Below, piece after piece: positions 51,928 to 61,357 of a DNA stretch of 64,000 bases. The notes below the pieces were generated by a model. The model ran no database searches and had not been told where the DNA came from. It saw only the letters and a list, made by a program, of their open reading frames with translations. Each line of letters begins with the position of its first letter. Position 1 is the stretch's first letter. Source of the stretch: Rhodococcoides fascians NBRC 12155 = LMG 3623 (GTDB lineage: Bacteria; Actinomycetota; Actinomycetes; Mycobacteriales; Mycobacteriaceae); assembly GCF_001894785.1 (NCBI RefSeq), contig NZ_BCWW01000019.1, positions 1 to 64,000 on the forward strand, written 5' to 3'. The position numbers were made by a program, and so were the translations under genes.

Positions 51928-53207
51928 CGGCGGCGCTCCACTGCGCTCGGATCATCGCCAATGTTACTGCGTGGTGGGATGTTTCGTCCGCGAACTGGGA
52001 AGATTACAGACACCTCGAATCGTCCGTTCTTCGTCATCCCGGCAGTCATGCTTCCGCCGAATGCGGCTGCCCGCTCGGAGATACCGACAAGTCCGTGTCC
52101 TCGGCCTCTCGAATCGGCGGACACCTGTTCGGTTTCGTTGCCGACAGTCACCCGAAGCTCGTCGTTCGTGCGGGTCACGCGTATCTCAACCTTCGTGCCG
52201 GGTGCGTGACGTGCTGCATTGGCGAGCGATTCCTGGAGGATGCGGTAGACGGTAGTGGACAGCGCTTCCGGCAGCGTGTCGAGCTCCCCGTCCGTATACA
52301 ACGTGACGTGGGCTCCGGCCGCGCTCCATTGGCTCACAAGGGCGCCGATGTCGGACAGGTTCGGTGCCGGTGAGTGTTCAGTTGCCTCGTCCGGGTCACG
52401 AAGGACCTCGATAACCTGGCGCATCTCGGTCAGTGCGGTTGCCGATGCGCGATGTATGTCGTCGAACGTCGCAATCGCCTCGGGTGGGAGGTCGGGGCTC
52501 TTGAACCGTGCGGCCTGTGCCTGCACCGCGATCATCGACATGTGGTGCGCCACTACATCGTGCAGTTCCCGTGCGATCCGCGCCCGCTCTTCGATCACCG
52601 CCTGACGCCGCTCCTGTCCCATGCGGAGCTGCTGTTCGTCCGCCAGGGCGGTTTCCGCCGACGACAGTCGCATCATGACCACTCCCGCGACGGTGATCGC
52701 AGCCAACGTCGCGGCAATGATCAGCAAAGCGAACGGTGGCATCTTCACCGTCAAGACAGTCGGGACCACGACCGCCAGGAAGGACACGAGGGCGACCGCG
52801 GCTCCCACGTTCGGCGGATGCACTCGGGCCACTCGATACAGGGCGAGCCCCGCCGCAATGCAACTTGCCGCCGGCCATGGGAAAACCTCTTCCTGAACCA
52901 GCCCTGACAGCGTTCCGGCGAACATCCCGAGTGCGATCAACTGCCAGGTCAGCAGAGGTGCCACCCGGATCAGAAGGAGGGGAAGTGTCTGAACAGCGCC
53001 GAGGACGTAACTGGCGGCGACCGAGTTGACCATACTCGTCAGTTGACCTATCGCAGTACCGAACAGCACGGCGACAAGCACCGCTCCAGCTGCAAGCGCC
53101 ATGAATCTCGGCCGACTACCAGGCTCGTCGGTCCGCCCTCTCATTGTGGGCAACGTCGGGCGCAGGGCCGTTTTGATTCCGGCTGTCAGTTCGGCAATCA
53201 CCGACAC
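51924..53207 (-). CDS. NarL-class sensor histidine kinase (427 aa)
   Basis: Five to six membrane segments (about 35-185) are followed by a HisKA_3 dimerisation domain (ERARIARELHDVVAHHMSMI, phospho-His in ELHDVVAHH) and an HATPase domain (LANAARHAPGT N-box, GRGHGLVGISERAAAFGG G-box). The signal is unknown. It lies directly beside the first end-like repeat (53287), so the insertion is immediately upstream of its promoter. Confidence 0.93.
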   Translation of the reverse strand: MSVIAELTAGIKTALRPTLPTMRGRTDEPGSRPRFMALAAGAVLVAVLFGTAIGQLTSMVNSVAASYVLGAVQTLPLLLIRVAPLLTWQLIALGMFAGTLSGLVQEEVFPWPAASCIAAGLALYRVARVHPPNVGAAVALVSFLAVVVPTVLTVKMPPFALLIIAATLAAITVAGVVMMRLSSAETALADEQQLRMGQERRQAVIEERARIARELHDVVAHHMSMIAVQAQAARFKSPDLPPEAIATFDDIHRASATALTEMRQVIEVLRDPDEATEHSPAPNLSDIGALVSQWSAAGAHVTLYTDGELDTLPEALSTTVYRILQESLANAARHAPGTKVEIRVTRTNDELRVTVGNETEQVSADSRGRGHGLVGISERAAAFGGSMTAGMTKNGRFEVSVIFPVRGRNIPPRSNIGDDPSAVERRR

Positions 53208-53252
53208 GACCCTACTTTGAGAAGATCCGCTTCAAATCGAAGATTGCGCGGC

Positions 53253-53275
53253 CGCCCACGATGCAGTCGTGGGCG
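53253..53275. repeat. Hairpin beside the element end
   Basis: CGCCCACGA / TCGTGGGCG arms of 9 bases with a 5-base loop, in the leader/upstream region of the histidine kinase gene and 11 bases before the end-like repeat. It may be part of an attachment region. Confidence 0.5.
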
Positions 53276-53286
53276 CGCGGCGAAGC

Positions 53287-53396
53287 TGATCGCAGACAGC
53301 TTCTAGATCGACTGTGGACGGTGACACAGGTTGAACGACCTACGGCGAGCCGGACATAGCCCTTGTCGTTGCCCTCAGCCACGTTCGGGTGACATA
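53287..53396 (+). repeat. Element-end-like repeat, copy 1, with promoter
   Basis: Beginning TGATCGCAG, this stretch aligns by eye with 57874 onward: the first about 55 bases (through AACGACC) at roughly 80% identity, then AGCC...GCCCTTGTCGTTGCCC, and finally CATACTCG, a likely -10 box. Copy 2 stands directly upstream of recombinase module 2. Copy 1 stands upstream of the 53555 gene. The 347 bases 53208-53554 hold no gene. Confidence 0.6.
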
Positions 53397-53554
53397 CTCG
53401 AATGGTCAGGAGCGACGCCGTGGTGGTGCTACGGGGTTTCCGGCGAATCTTCCACTATTTCGGCTGTCCCTGCTTGGCAACCAGTCTGGCAGTGCCACGT
53501 GCACTCCTGGTCGCCCGGCTCGGCCCGGCTCTCAAACGAGAAGGCGGCACCATC

Positions 53555-54469
53555 ATGACCAGCTACAGCGTAATGAAGGCATCACACGACCGGGCAGCGG
53601 TAATCGCGACGTGGCCGGGCTTCGACTCAGAAGAACATTCCATCAAGATCACCACCGTCGCCAGCGCCTCGTACGCTCACAGCCTTGCTTTTTACCTCAC
53701 TCAACTATCGGAATCCGCATGGGACGCAGCTATGTGGCTCGACACCTACCCAGAGATAGCCACGGCCATATCGAAATTGATCGTGCAGCTCCGAACATCC
53801 AATAGAATTGGGCCACAAACAGTTTCGACCGACGGCCTGCGCCATGGAGAAACGTGGACGTCCTCGGCACTGGCAGAGCAGCTCGTCGACGACTACTTCA
53901 TCTCCCTACTCGACGACCTGACCACCACACAACGACTCTCTGTTGCCGATGAACTCGAAACCGACGCTGACGAACGACGCGACCTACTCGACCACACTCG
54001 CGACGAATACGAAACCGACAGCAGAGTCAATCAAGCCGGCCTGGTCACCCGCGTTCAAGAATTCGGCTCCATAGGACCTCTACCCGAAGGCGCATCCGGC
54101 TACCTACGCACCTGCTACAGCGAAGGACTCGATTTCGGAGACCGATTGAGGGCCGCGAAACAAATCCGACGGATGGAACAACTCGTCGCTGCATGCAACC
54201 ATCACGGCGGACGCGCACGGGCACATACCGATCCCTGCGAGGCACACTGCGTTGTCGCTGTGCACCCCGGGAAAATCAGCGACGGCGACACACCGTGCTA
54301 CATCACTCCCGTTCGCTTCGGACCGCACACACATTCCCCGGGCAGACCCAACCCGTACGGCAAGCTGCGCATACGTCGCGGCCACGAGTGGATCGCCGAG
54401 GTCGACCCAGATGACACTGCAGGTTTTGTCACCGCCCTTGGTGACTGGGCTGGAACCTTCGCGTCGTAG
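53555..54469 (+). CDS. Hypothetical cargo protein (304 aa)
   Basis: Unrecognised. Residues about 1-140 are helical with Trp, the middle is acidic, and the last 70 residues contain CNHHGGRARAHTDPCEAHCVVAVHP and RFGPHTHSPGRPN, a His/Cys-rich segment that could bind metal. ATG 53555 follows AGAAGGCGG. An ATG at 53402 lies in the promoter zone. It is followed in the same frame, after its TAG, by the HEPN-like remnant. Confidence 0.65.
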   Translation: MTSYSVMKASHDRAAVIATWPGFDSEEHSIKITTVASASYAHSLAFYLTQLSESAWDAAMWLDTYPEIATAISKLIVQLRTSNRIGPQTVSTDGLRHGETWTSSALAEQLVDDYFISLLDDLTTTQRLSVADELETDADERRDLLDHTRDEYETDSRVNQAGLVTRVQEFGSIGPLPEGASGYLRTCYSEGLDFGDRLRAAKQIRRMEQLVAACNHHGGRARAHTDPCEAHCVVAVHPGKISDGDTPCYITPVRFGPHTHSPGRPNPYGKLRIRRGHEWIAEVDPDDTAGFVTALGDWAGTFAS

Positions 54470-54742
54470 TGCCTGAGGCCCAAAATCGGCTCTGCGGCCA
54501 ACTGCCCGAGGGCGGTAAGGGAAGGAGACCTCGTCGACGCCCGCAATCACCTCGCACACGGCGATGAACCCCGCATTTGCAAACGGTCAGAGAACGAATG
54601 GTTCGCACTCTACGAATCCACCCTCACGTTGTTGGCATTGGTGGCGATGACGAAGCCGGCGTATTCGAGGCGGTGCAACTTCGTGCACTTCGACGCGGTG
54701 CTCTACGACGAGCAGGTGTCGATCGCAGAGAACGCGCGTTGA
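54470..54742 (+). pseudogene. C-terminal remnant of a HEPN-like protein
   Basis: Directly after the TAG at 54467-54469, the same frame stays open for 90 codons with good coding character. It contains DLVDARNHLAHGDEP, a HEPN-type RNxxxxH motif, then WFALYESTLTLLALVAMTKP and a stop at 54742. There is no start codon and the N-terminal part of the HEPN fold is missing. HEPN proteins are usually RNases in defence or toxin systems. Either a truncated gene or the lost tail of the upstream protein. Confidence 0.5.
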
Positions 54743-55018
54743 ACCGTCCGTTGGGCAAGGCCCGGCCAGGCTGCCGATCGTGCTGGGGCGGGCTCTAGGG
54801 GTGCTGTGTAGCTGTCTGGTGCGCGAGTGCCACGGTGCTTACGGCCTAGCTTCCAGGGCGGCTGGGGTCGTTGTGCGGCCTTGCCCCTGCTGCGCCGGTC
54901 TGCCTGTTCGTGGTCAGTTCGGAAGTTCGCAGTCGATGGTTGCACTGCACACCAACCCGGCCAGGCGCGAGGGTGCCTGCAGGCGGCACAGGTGGGCTCA
55001 CCTCCTTAGGGTGATTGG

Positions 55019-55858
55019 GTGAAAGCAATGCGTGGAGATCGCCCCTGGAGCCGCATCGCAGGCCTGGTGTGCGGTGCACTCGCCGTCATTTTCGGCACCT
55101 TTTCCCTCCACCGGACGGGGTGGACCGTAGATCGGGTCTTCCAGGAGTTCTGGGTAGCCACAGCTCTCATAGGCCTTGTATTGGGCTGTGCCGCGATCGG
55201 GTGCCCCATCAGCGATTTTTGGCGTGCCCGTCCACGCAAAAGAGACTGGGCGTGGTCCATGGCCGTAGCGCTCGGCCTGGTCGCCGTCCTTGCTCTGACG
55301 AGTACCCACACCAACGTGGATCTGGGCTCGCTGCCGGCATGGGTCTCGGCAGGTGGTGCTCTGTTCACCGCCGCAGGCGTCGTACTCGCCCTCCGGTCGT
55401 ACCAATCGACGCGGCATTCGGACCTGGAGGACCAGGCGAACCAGGTCCGACTACTGCACATGCTCCCGTGGCCCGACGGCCTCGACGCGAACCGAAAGCA
55501 ACAGTGGCGCACAGAATTCACCAATCGCAGCAAGGACCCGCTGTACGAGATCGAAATTCACGGCTTCCGCGCCCAGGTCGAAGACGACGCTGACGCGGTG
55601 AATATGCGGGCGTTCGCAGAGACAGCCCTGTCGGAGGACACACCGATCAGATCGGGTGGTTGGCGGAGGCAGGCCGTGCTCGAGGCGGGTGAAACGTTCA
55701 ATATCCGGTGGGAATCAGACGATCCCGCCGAGCAGAACCCGGCTCCCGCATTCGTTAGCATCTGGTACTCGGTAATGGACGCCAACGGCCGCTACTGGAA
55801 CGTCGTCGACAACAACGAACCCGAGAAAGTGCCCCGCCCGTCCCGTCGCCTCGGATGA
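55019..55858 (+). CDS. Membrane protein with C-terminal soluble domain (279 aa)
   Basis: Four hydrophobic segments (about 12-30, 45-65, 78-98, 105-125) precede a cytoplasmic-type beta-rich domain (about 150-265: WRTEFTNRSKDPLYEIEIHGF, AGETFNIRWES, VSIWYSVMDANGRYWNVV). This layout is common in actinobacterial proteins of unknown role. GTG 55019 or ATG 55028. The 276 bases before it (54743-55018) hold nothing I can support. Confidence 0.7.
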   Translation: MKAMRGDRPWSRIAGLVCGALAVIFGTFSLHRTGWTVDRVFQEFWVATALIGLVLGCAAIGCPISDFWRARPRKRDWAWSMAVALGLVAVLALTSTHTNVDLGSLPAWVSAGGALFTAAGVVLALRSYQSTRHSDLEDQANQVRLLHMLPWPDGLDANRKQQWRTEFTNRSKDPLYEIEIHGFRAQVEDDADAVNMRAFAETALSEDTPIRSGGWRRQAVLEAGETFNIRWESDDPAEQNPAPAFVSIWYSVMDANGRYWNVVDNNEPEKVPRPSRRLG

Positions 55859-55935
55859 CACGAGCAAAGGCTCACACCCCCAGCCGCGGAAGCACACTCG
55901 ACGGTGTCAGCCCTCTGCTTCTCCCCCTGGGCGGC

Positions 55936-56175
55936 TCAGACACCATCCGAGGTAACCGGAAGAACGTCGAACTCAGCGTCGCGGATCACCGATAGATCGA
56001 ACGCGTCCGAACCGTCGATCGGTGCAACGAGAATCGTCTGACCCTCATCTGGGGCTGTGATGATCCGCCCCCACTTCTCAGGCTCGTAGCGGACGAGCCC
56101 GAAGCGATAATTCCCGAGGTGACGGCCTCGGGCGGTGACGACACGAGCCGGGTCGATAAGCATGTTCGTAGCCAT
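55936..56175 (-). CDS. Small hypothetical protein (79 aa)
   Basis: A compact, probably beta-rich protein (YRFGLVRYEPEKWGRIITAPDEG, FDVLPV). Unrecognised. ATG 56175 is preferred over ATG 56196. Isolated minus-strand gene downstream of the disrupted gene at 56291-57012. Confidence 0.5.
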   Translation of the reverse strand: MATNMLIDPARVVTARGRHLGNYRFGLVRYEPEKWGRIITAPDEGQTILVAPIDGSDAFDLSVIRDAEFDVLPVTSDGV

Positions 56176-56290
56176 AATCGCACCGTACCCGAACACGGAA
56201 AGCCATAGTGCACAACACCATCAAGCATCAAAGACCTGCCGAACAGTGGCAAGTTGCTGGTCGCGTTGTGTTCGCGATGACCCGAGGCTT

Positions 56291-57012
56291 CTACCGTCGA
56301 AATCCCCGCCGAGGGTCACGTGGCTCGTGTCCGTCCATGGCCGTGAACCACGTATCGCATGGAAAGACACGTAGACCGTGTGCCGCTGTCGCCGGGTGAT
56401 AGAACACCTCGACATCGCGGTCGCCCATCAGAACGTCTGTGACGGCGTCCCAGTCGACGTCCCGCGGATGGGACGCCAGTACGGCAACATCGTCGCCGTA
56501 CACCTCATCGGCCAGCGCTGCGGCGGCTTGGGCGATGACGATCATGAGCGCGAGCTGTTCGGCGATCGTGTGAGGCCGGGGTAGCCGACCGGCGTCGAGG
56601 TCCTGAGCCAAGTCGTCGAAAGATCGGGCCATCTGACGTCGCCACAGAGCGGACTCGGCGAATGTGCATTCGGGAAGTCGGTTCAACAAATACCACCACC
56701 GCACCGTGTCGACCGGATCATCACCGCGCTCCTCGACGTCGTCGTACGCCATGTCGGCGCACACCCACGCGTGGATCCGTAACAACTCCCGCTGCCGATC
56801 AGTCAGTGAGAACCGCGGCACAAATCGGCGAATGTGCATTCGGGAAGTCGGTTCAACAAATACCACCACCGCACCGTGTCGACCGGATCATCACCGCGCT
56901 CCTCGACGTCGTCGTACGCCATGTCGGCGCACACCCACGCGTGGATCCGTAACAACTTCCGCTGCCGATCAGTCAGTGAGAACCGCGGCACAAACTCGAT
57001 GACATCGCCCAT
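56291..57012 (-). pseudogene. Gene split by a 170-bp tandem duplication
   Basis: From ATG 57012 the product begins MGDVIEFVPRFSLTDRQ and reads through one copy of the repeat to LPECTF, then leaves frame and stops (ADLCRGSH). The second copy re-enters with FVPRFSLTDRQRELL and continues to 56291 (ALWRRQMARSFDDLAQDLDAG, GDRDVEVFYHPATAAHG). Without the extra 170 bases the two parts would join into one protein of about 183 residues. The family is unrecognised. Confidence 0.75.
56655..56994. repeat. Two tandem 170-bp direct repeats
   Basis: 56655-56824 and 56825-56994 are identical by eye except one base (ctcccgc in the first, cttccgc in the second). 170 is not a multiple of 3, so the duplication shifts the reading frame of the gene containing it. 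Loss of one copy would restore the frame. Confidence 0.9.
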
Positions 57013-57152
57013 GGTCGTCCATGCTGCCCGCCCCAGAACTGATCTGCGCACGGATCGACCACATCCGCACGTCGACCCGTGCATGCAGGAATACGCGCAC
57101 GTCTGCATGCAGATCGGATACCACGTACCAGCCAGGGTCACTCGGCAGTGAG

Positions 57153-57917
57153 CTACCAGGACAGCCGGAAGCTCCTCAGATCATTCGATTCGATGGTGTC
57201 ACCGTCCCACGCGAATCGATCGTCGGGCAGTTCAGCGTGTTCGGTCAGTTTCTCGAGGTGGAGCGCCTTGCTGTGATCGCGGCTGCTTAGGCTCGCGATG
57301 AGGCCGGTTCCATCGTCGATGACGATTGTCGTGGTGAGTCCAGTGGGCGATGTCAGCTCGGTCGACCATGCCGGACGGTCAGCGTGGTCGATCGCCGTCG
57401 GGCCCTGGGTGACGTGCTGAGGTGGTGTGCGCCGAGTCAGGAGTGAACGCGGGCCGAAGAGATCTCGCGGGGTGAACAGTGCGCCGAGGCGGATCAGGCT
57501 GGTGGTGCGTTGGTGGACCATCTGTCCATCGATGCGGGCGACGGGGACCGTATCAGTGGAGCTCGACGATGAGTAGACGATCTCGCCATTGCGTTCGACC
57601 CACCAGCGGTCACCCCGGCCGTAGCGGAACTCGAAACGGTCGTCGACGAAGCCTGTGTCGGTCACACCGACAACGTGCAGCGAGCCTGACATGTTGAGGT
57701 CGGTCGCCGCGGCATTGCGCGCTGTGAGTTGTTGCCACGTCGGGACATTCACCGTCTCGAATTTACACTTGACCTCGTTCGCTTCGACCTCCCCGAGCAG
57801 GGGCGCATCTTCCAGCCGGCGGCACGCTTCTCCCGGGCAGGCGATCGAGTCCGCACACAACCGCCGGAGTCGTTGATCGCAGGCAGCCTCTAAATCAACC
57901 TTGGACAATAGACACAA
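57153..57917 (-). CDS. Hypothetical protein, possibly 5'-truncated at the element end (254 aa)
   Basis: Residues about 78-245 are typical of an unassigned actinobacterial family: FEFRYGRGDRWWVERNG, LFTPRDLFGPRSLL and TTIVIDDGTGLIASL, beta-rich. GC-rich third positions continue upstream to about 57870, but the first 15 codons (57917-57874) lie within the end-like repeat, so the original N-terminus may have been replaced by element DNA. ATG 57692 is an internal alternative start. Confidence 0.6.
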   Translation of the reverse strand: MCLLSKVDLEAACDQRLRRLCADSIACPGEACRRLEDAPLLGEVEANEVKCKFETVNVPTWQQLTARNAAATDLNMSGSLHVVGVTDTGFVDDRFEFRYGRGDRWWVERNGEIVYSSSSSTDTVPVARIDGQMVHQRTTSLIRLGALFTPRDLFGPRSLLTRRTPPQHVTQGPTAIDHADRPAWSTELTSPTGLTTTIVIDDGTGLIASLSSRDHSKALHLEKLTEHAELPDDRFAWDGDTIESNDLRSFRLSW

Positions 57918-58005
57918 GATGAACGACCGTCATAAGAGCTGAAGGTACCCCTTGCCGTTCCCGATCGGAATTTTGAAACTTAGGCAGCAAATCTTGTGCA
58001 TACTC
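57874..58005 (+). repeat. Element-end-like repeat, copy 2, with recombinase promoter
   Basis: TGATCGCAGGCAGC begins homology to 53287 onward. GACACAAGATGAACGACC, CCCCTTGCCGTTCCC and TGCATACTCG correspond to blocks of copy 1. CATACT at about 57998 is a probable -10 box for the recombinase operon starting at 58032. This is the likely left end of the second Tn554-like element. Confidence 0.6.
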
Positions 58006-58031
58006 GGTCACTGACCGGATCATGAGCGGCG

Positions 58032-59552
58032 ATGACAAGCAGCCGATGGCATGTTCGTACCACTGCCGCAGAACTTTCCAAGTCCCGATCTTCACCTACC
58101 GCAGACGGCGTCACCTACACAGATGACTGGACCGACTGGCTCAAAGAGACTCGTCAGACTCCAGGGACTCCGTTCTTGCTCTCGCCCGCCTTCGACTACG
58201 ACACCGATCTGAACGATTTCTTCCGCACCACTGCGATGGCCACCATGGCCAGGATGACACAGATCGGATACGCCCGCGACCTCGCGAGCTTCCTGACTTT
58301 CGTCAACCATGTTGACCGCGAACGTCATTGGCGTGACATCGAAGACAGTGACCACCTTTCGTATCTGCATTGGCGACGACATGATCCCGATGGCCCGCGC
58401 GTGTCCGGCAACACGTGGAACCGTGAAGTGGCGGCGGTAAACAGGTTCTACCGGTGGGCTCACACCGCCGGACACGTGCGAGTCAATCCGATCCCACAGA
58501 CCTGGCGACGGCCTGCCCCTGCACATACCGGGTATGCGGTCTCGCGGCGATCCGACGAGCTGCGCCCTGCCACCTACAGTCACGACGGCGGCCGGGACCG
58601 CATCCAGTGGCTTCCCCTTGCCGACTATCGCAGGTGGCGCGAGGTCGGTGTCCGCGGGTTCGACGCCGCCGGGATGCCGCGAGAAGGTTTCCGTGGCCGG
58701 TGGTCGGGGCGTAACGCTACCTATTGCGACGTGATGGTCCGAACGGGCCTTCGGATCTCGGAACAATCTGCACTCACCGTGCTGGAGCTTCCACACATCG
58801 ATACCAATCGCAGTGGTTATCAGCGGTTTTGGCTTCCCGGGTCAATCGCGAAAGGCCGCTCCGCACGGTGGGTCTACGTTCCGGCTTCCCTCGTTCGTGA
58901 TCTGGCTACTTACAGTGCCTTCGACCGAGCCGACGTCATCGCTGCAGCCCGAGAGAAACAACGGTACGAGCGCATGCGGCACCCTCTGGTGGTGGAAGAT
59001 CCGGAACACGCGATCGCCACGCACGTCACCGGTGCCGCGCTGAAGCGGACCGTGAAAGTCTCGGAGCTGAATTGGGCGGAGCGCCAGCAGTTGCTGATTG
59101 CGCGCCCCGGCGGTCTCGAACCCGCCGCGTTCTGGCTCGGCGAGCACGGCATGCCGCTGTCAGTGGCTGCGTGGAAGAAGATGTTCGCCGAGGCCAACAC
59201 CCGCTGCCAGCGAGCCGGTGTGCCGCTGTCGGCGCATGCTCACATGCTCCGGCACACGTTTGCCGTCATCACCCTCGAACAGCTCCAACGCGGTCACATC
59301 GCTGCCCTTGGCGAGCTGAACCCGGACCAGCGCGGGCACTACACCCGCATCTTCGGTGACCCGCTGGACTGGGTACGCCGCCGACTCGGACATCGATCCG
59401 TGGTGACCACACAGATCTATCTCCACGCGCTCGCCGAACTCGAGATGGAGACGAGAATGGCGCTTGTGCCGGATGATTGGGAAATCCCCACACCGGATCC
59501 GGCCAGTGCCGGCGACGCAGCGACTCTCCCGGCGGCCGGTGTTGTGCTGTGA
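58032..59552 (+). CDS. Tyrosine recombinase, first of module 2 (506 aa)
   Basis: Diverged homologue of the 42692 gene: MVRTGLRISEQSALTVLE (Arg I), AHMLRHTFAVITLEQL (HxxR), and LGHRSVVTTQIYLHALAELEMETRMALVPD (His/Tyr) correspond block for block. Equivalent of Tn554 TnpA. ATG 58032. The stop overlaps the next GTG start (GTGA). Confidence 0.87.
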   Translation: MTSSRWHVRTTAAELSKSRSSPTADGVTYTDDWTDWLKETRQTPGTPFLLSPAFDYDTDLNDFFRTTAMATMARMTQIGYARDLASFLTFVNHVDRERHWRDIEDSDHLSYLHWRRHDPDGPRVSGNTWNREVAAVNRFYRWAHTAGHVRVNPIPQTWRRPAPAHTGYAVSRRSDELRPATYSHDGGRDRIQWLPLADYRRWREVGVRGFDAAGMPREGFRGRWSGRNATYCDVMVRTGLRISEQSALTVLELPHIDTNRSGYQRFWLPGSIAKGRSARWVYVPASLVRDLATYSAFDRADVIAAAREKQRYERMRHPLVVEDPEHAIATHVTGAALKRTVKVSELNWAERQQLLIARPGGLEPAAFWLGEHGMPLSVAAWKKMFAEANTRCQRAGVPLSAHAHMLRHTFAVITLEQLQRGHIAALGELNPDQRGHYTRIFGDPLDWVRRRLGHRSVVTTQIYLHALAELEMETRMALVPDDWEIPTPDPASAGDAATLPAAGVVL

Positions 59553-61357
59553 CCGAATCGCGAACTCACCCCGGGACACATGCCCCGCTCCCTACGCCCG
59601 GAATCTATCGCCCGCCATCAGGACCATCCTCGGTACCGTCTCTGGTCGTCGACTTCCACGGCGACGACGGACGCACCGGCACCTTCGACGTCGAGGTCCT
59701 GGCCATGCCGAACTGGCATGCTCCGGTGGCAGAAGCCTTGGCATTACGCATAGGTCCCGCCGGTGACAGACGGACCCACAGTTCGGCTACTACCGTGTTC
59801 TCGTTCGTCGCACGGCTACTGCGCTTTCTCGAGAGCCTCGACAACAGCCCCGCCTCACCGGCTGACCTGACCGTGACCCACGTCGAGATGTTCCTCAACA
59901 GGATCGACACACCGCGAACCGTCGCCACCCGCACAGGCGAGCTCAGCGAACTCCGCCTGCTTCTTCGGCTTCCTCCCCTAGCGAGCCATCTCGATATCGA
60001 GGTCCTCGACCACATCAGCACCCCATCAGGCAAAGGCACCCTCGTTTCTCTGACCGGGTACTCCGACGGCGAATTCACGCGTCTAGTCGATGCCGCCCGC
60101 ACCGACGTGGGGGCCATTCGCGCGCGCACAACAGCAGGAAACGAGCACCTCGAGGCTATAGACGGGATGGACGTCAAACCGACAACCCAAGCCGAGCAAT
60201 TGATTTGGGACATGGCAGCTACCGGAGTCGTCCCGGTGCCCGGCGGACCGATCGTCCGCCACCGTCATCAACGCACAGCCTGGGCGGGTCAACTGTTCGT
60301 CACGCGTGCCGACCTGGCGCCACTGCTGACCCTGTTCGTTGCAGTCACCGGCCGCAACGTCGAAGCCCTCAAAGAACTGCCCGCCGAGCACCGGATCGTC
60401 GGAGACCGAGCCATCGAGGTCCAGTTGAGTAAACGCCGCAACGGACCGAACCGATGGCACGACACCGTGACCTGGGAAATCGGACCCCCGCACCGAGAAC
60501 TGCACACGCCCGGCGGGCTGTACCTGCTGCTGCACCGCCTCATGGAGCGTGGGCGGGCACTCAGCGATCCGACCGCACTCTGGTCATCATGGCGAAACAC
60601 CAACCACGATCGCGGAACCGTCGCCGAACACCACAACCCGTTCGCTCAAACCCTTACCGGCCGCGCCGATTTGTCGAAGTGGAGCAGGCTCCAAGGACTA
60701 CACACGGACGCCGACGCCTTCGGACACACCACACCACTGGGGCTGGATATGCGTCGAGTACGCACCAGTGTCGAGGTCCGTCGCACTCGCTCGGTCGGTG
60801 GACATCTGCCCTCGGCTGCCCGCTCGAACAGCGTCGAAGTGCTGTTCAGTCACTACCTTCGCGGCGATCCCACCGCGAAGGAGTGGGCGAGAGAGACGAT
60901 GTCCGAGGCCCTCCGTGATGCGGAAGCAGCGGCCCTCTCCGCACATTCCCACGTCTTGGCCGAACACGGCGTCACAGAACTCGAGGTGCGCGCCGGCACC
61001 GACGTCGATGAACCGGCTGCAGGCGAGGAGGGTGCCTGGACAGCATGCGCCGACTCCTCCGCTCACCCTGTTACCGGCCGTGCCTGTCGACGAGTGTCAT
61101 TCCTGGACTGCTTCCACTGCGGCAACTGCGTCGTCACCACCGCTCATCTACCGGCCATCACCACCTTGACCGCGACCATAGCCAGGCGACGCACCGAGCT
61201 CGACGAACCCACCTGGTGGACGCGCTACGGACCGACTTGGACCGCGATCCACCACGACATCTACCCCAAATTCACTGCTACGCAGATCGCCACAGCAGCC
61301 GCCGAGGCACCTGAGTGTCTCCTCGAACTTGCCGAAGATCCTTGGGAGCATCCATGA
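59549..61357 (+). CDS. Second recombinase-family protein of module 2, TnpB-like (602 aa)
   Basis: Homologue of the 44166 gene: FVAVTGRNVEALKELPAEHRI, VQLSKRRNG, LHTPGGLYLLLHRL, TSVEVRRTRSVGGHLPSAARS and FLDCFHCGNCVVTTAHLPAI (Cys cluster) are shared in order. As in module 1 the HxxR and Tyr boxes are not canonical. GTG 59549 overlaps the upstream stop. Confidence 0.8.
   Translation: MTESRTHPGTHAPLPTPGIYRPPSGPSSVPSLVVDFHGDDGRTGTFDVEVLAMPNWHAPVAEALALRIGPAGDRRTHSSATTVFSFVARLLRFLESLDNSPASPADLTVTHVEMFLNRIDTPRTVATRTGELSELRLLLRLPPLASHLDIEVLDHISTPSGKGTLVSLTGYSDGEFTRLVDAARTDVGAIRARTTAGNEHLEAIDGMDVKPTTQAEQLIWDMAATGVVPVPGGPIVRHRHQRTAWAGQLFVTRADLAPLLTLFVAVTGRNVEALKELPAEHRIVGDRAIEVQLSKRRNGPNRWHDTVTWEIGPPHRELHTPGGLYLLLHRLMERGRALSDPTALWSSWRNTNHDRGTVAEHHNPFAQTLTGRADLSKWSRLQGLHTDADAFGHTTPLGLDMRRVRTSVEVRRTRSVGGHLPSAARSNSVEVLFSHYLRGDPTAKEWARETMSEALRDAEAAALSAHSHVLAEHGVTELEVRAGTDVDEPAAGEEGAWTACADSSAHPVTGRACRRVSFLDCFHCGNCVVTTAHLPAITTLTATIARRRTELDEPTWWTRYGPTWTAIHHDIYPKFTATQIATAAAEAPECLLELAEDPWEHP

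Noticed and set aside
54467..54469. TAG as a programmed read-through or recoded codon
   Set aside because: No recoding signal or suppressor evidence, and the 304-aa protein ends in a natural-looking way. A gene remnant is simpler.
48800..57882. GATCGCAG octamer as a common insertion core
   Set aside because: It occurs at 48800, 53288 and 57875, but also at 54721 and near 2550 with no sign of an element end, so an octamer alone is too weak to define attachment sites.
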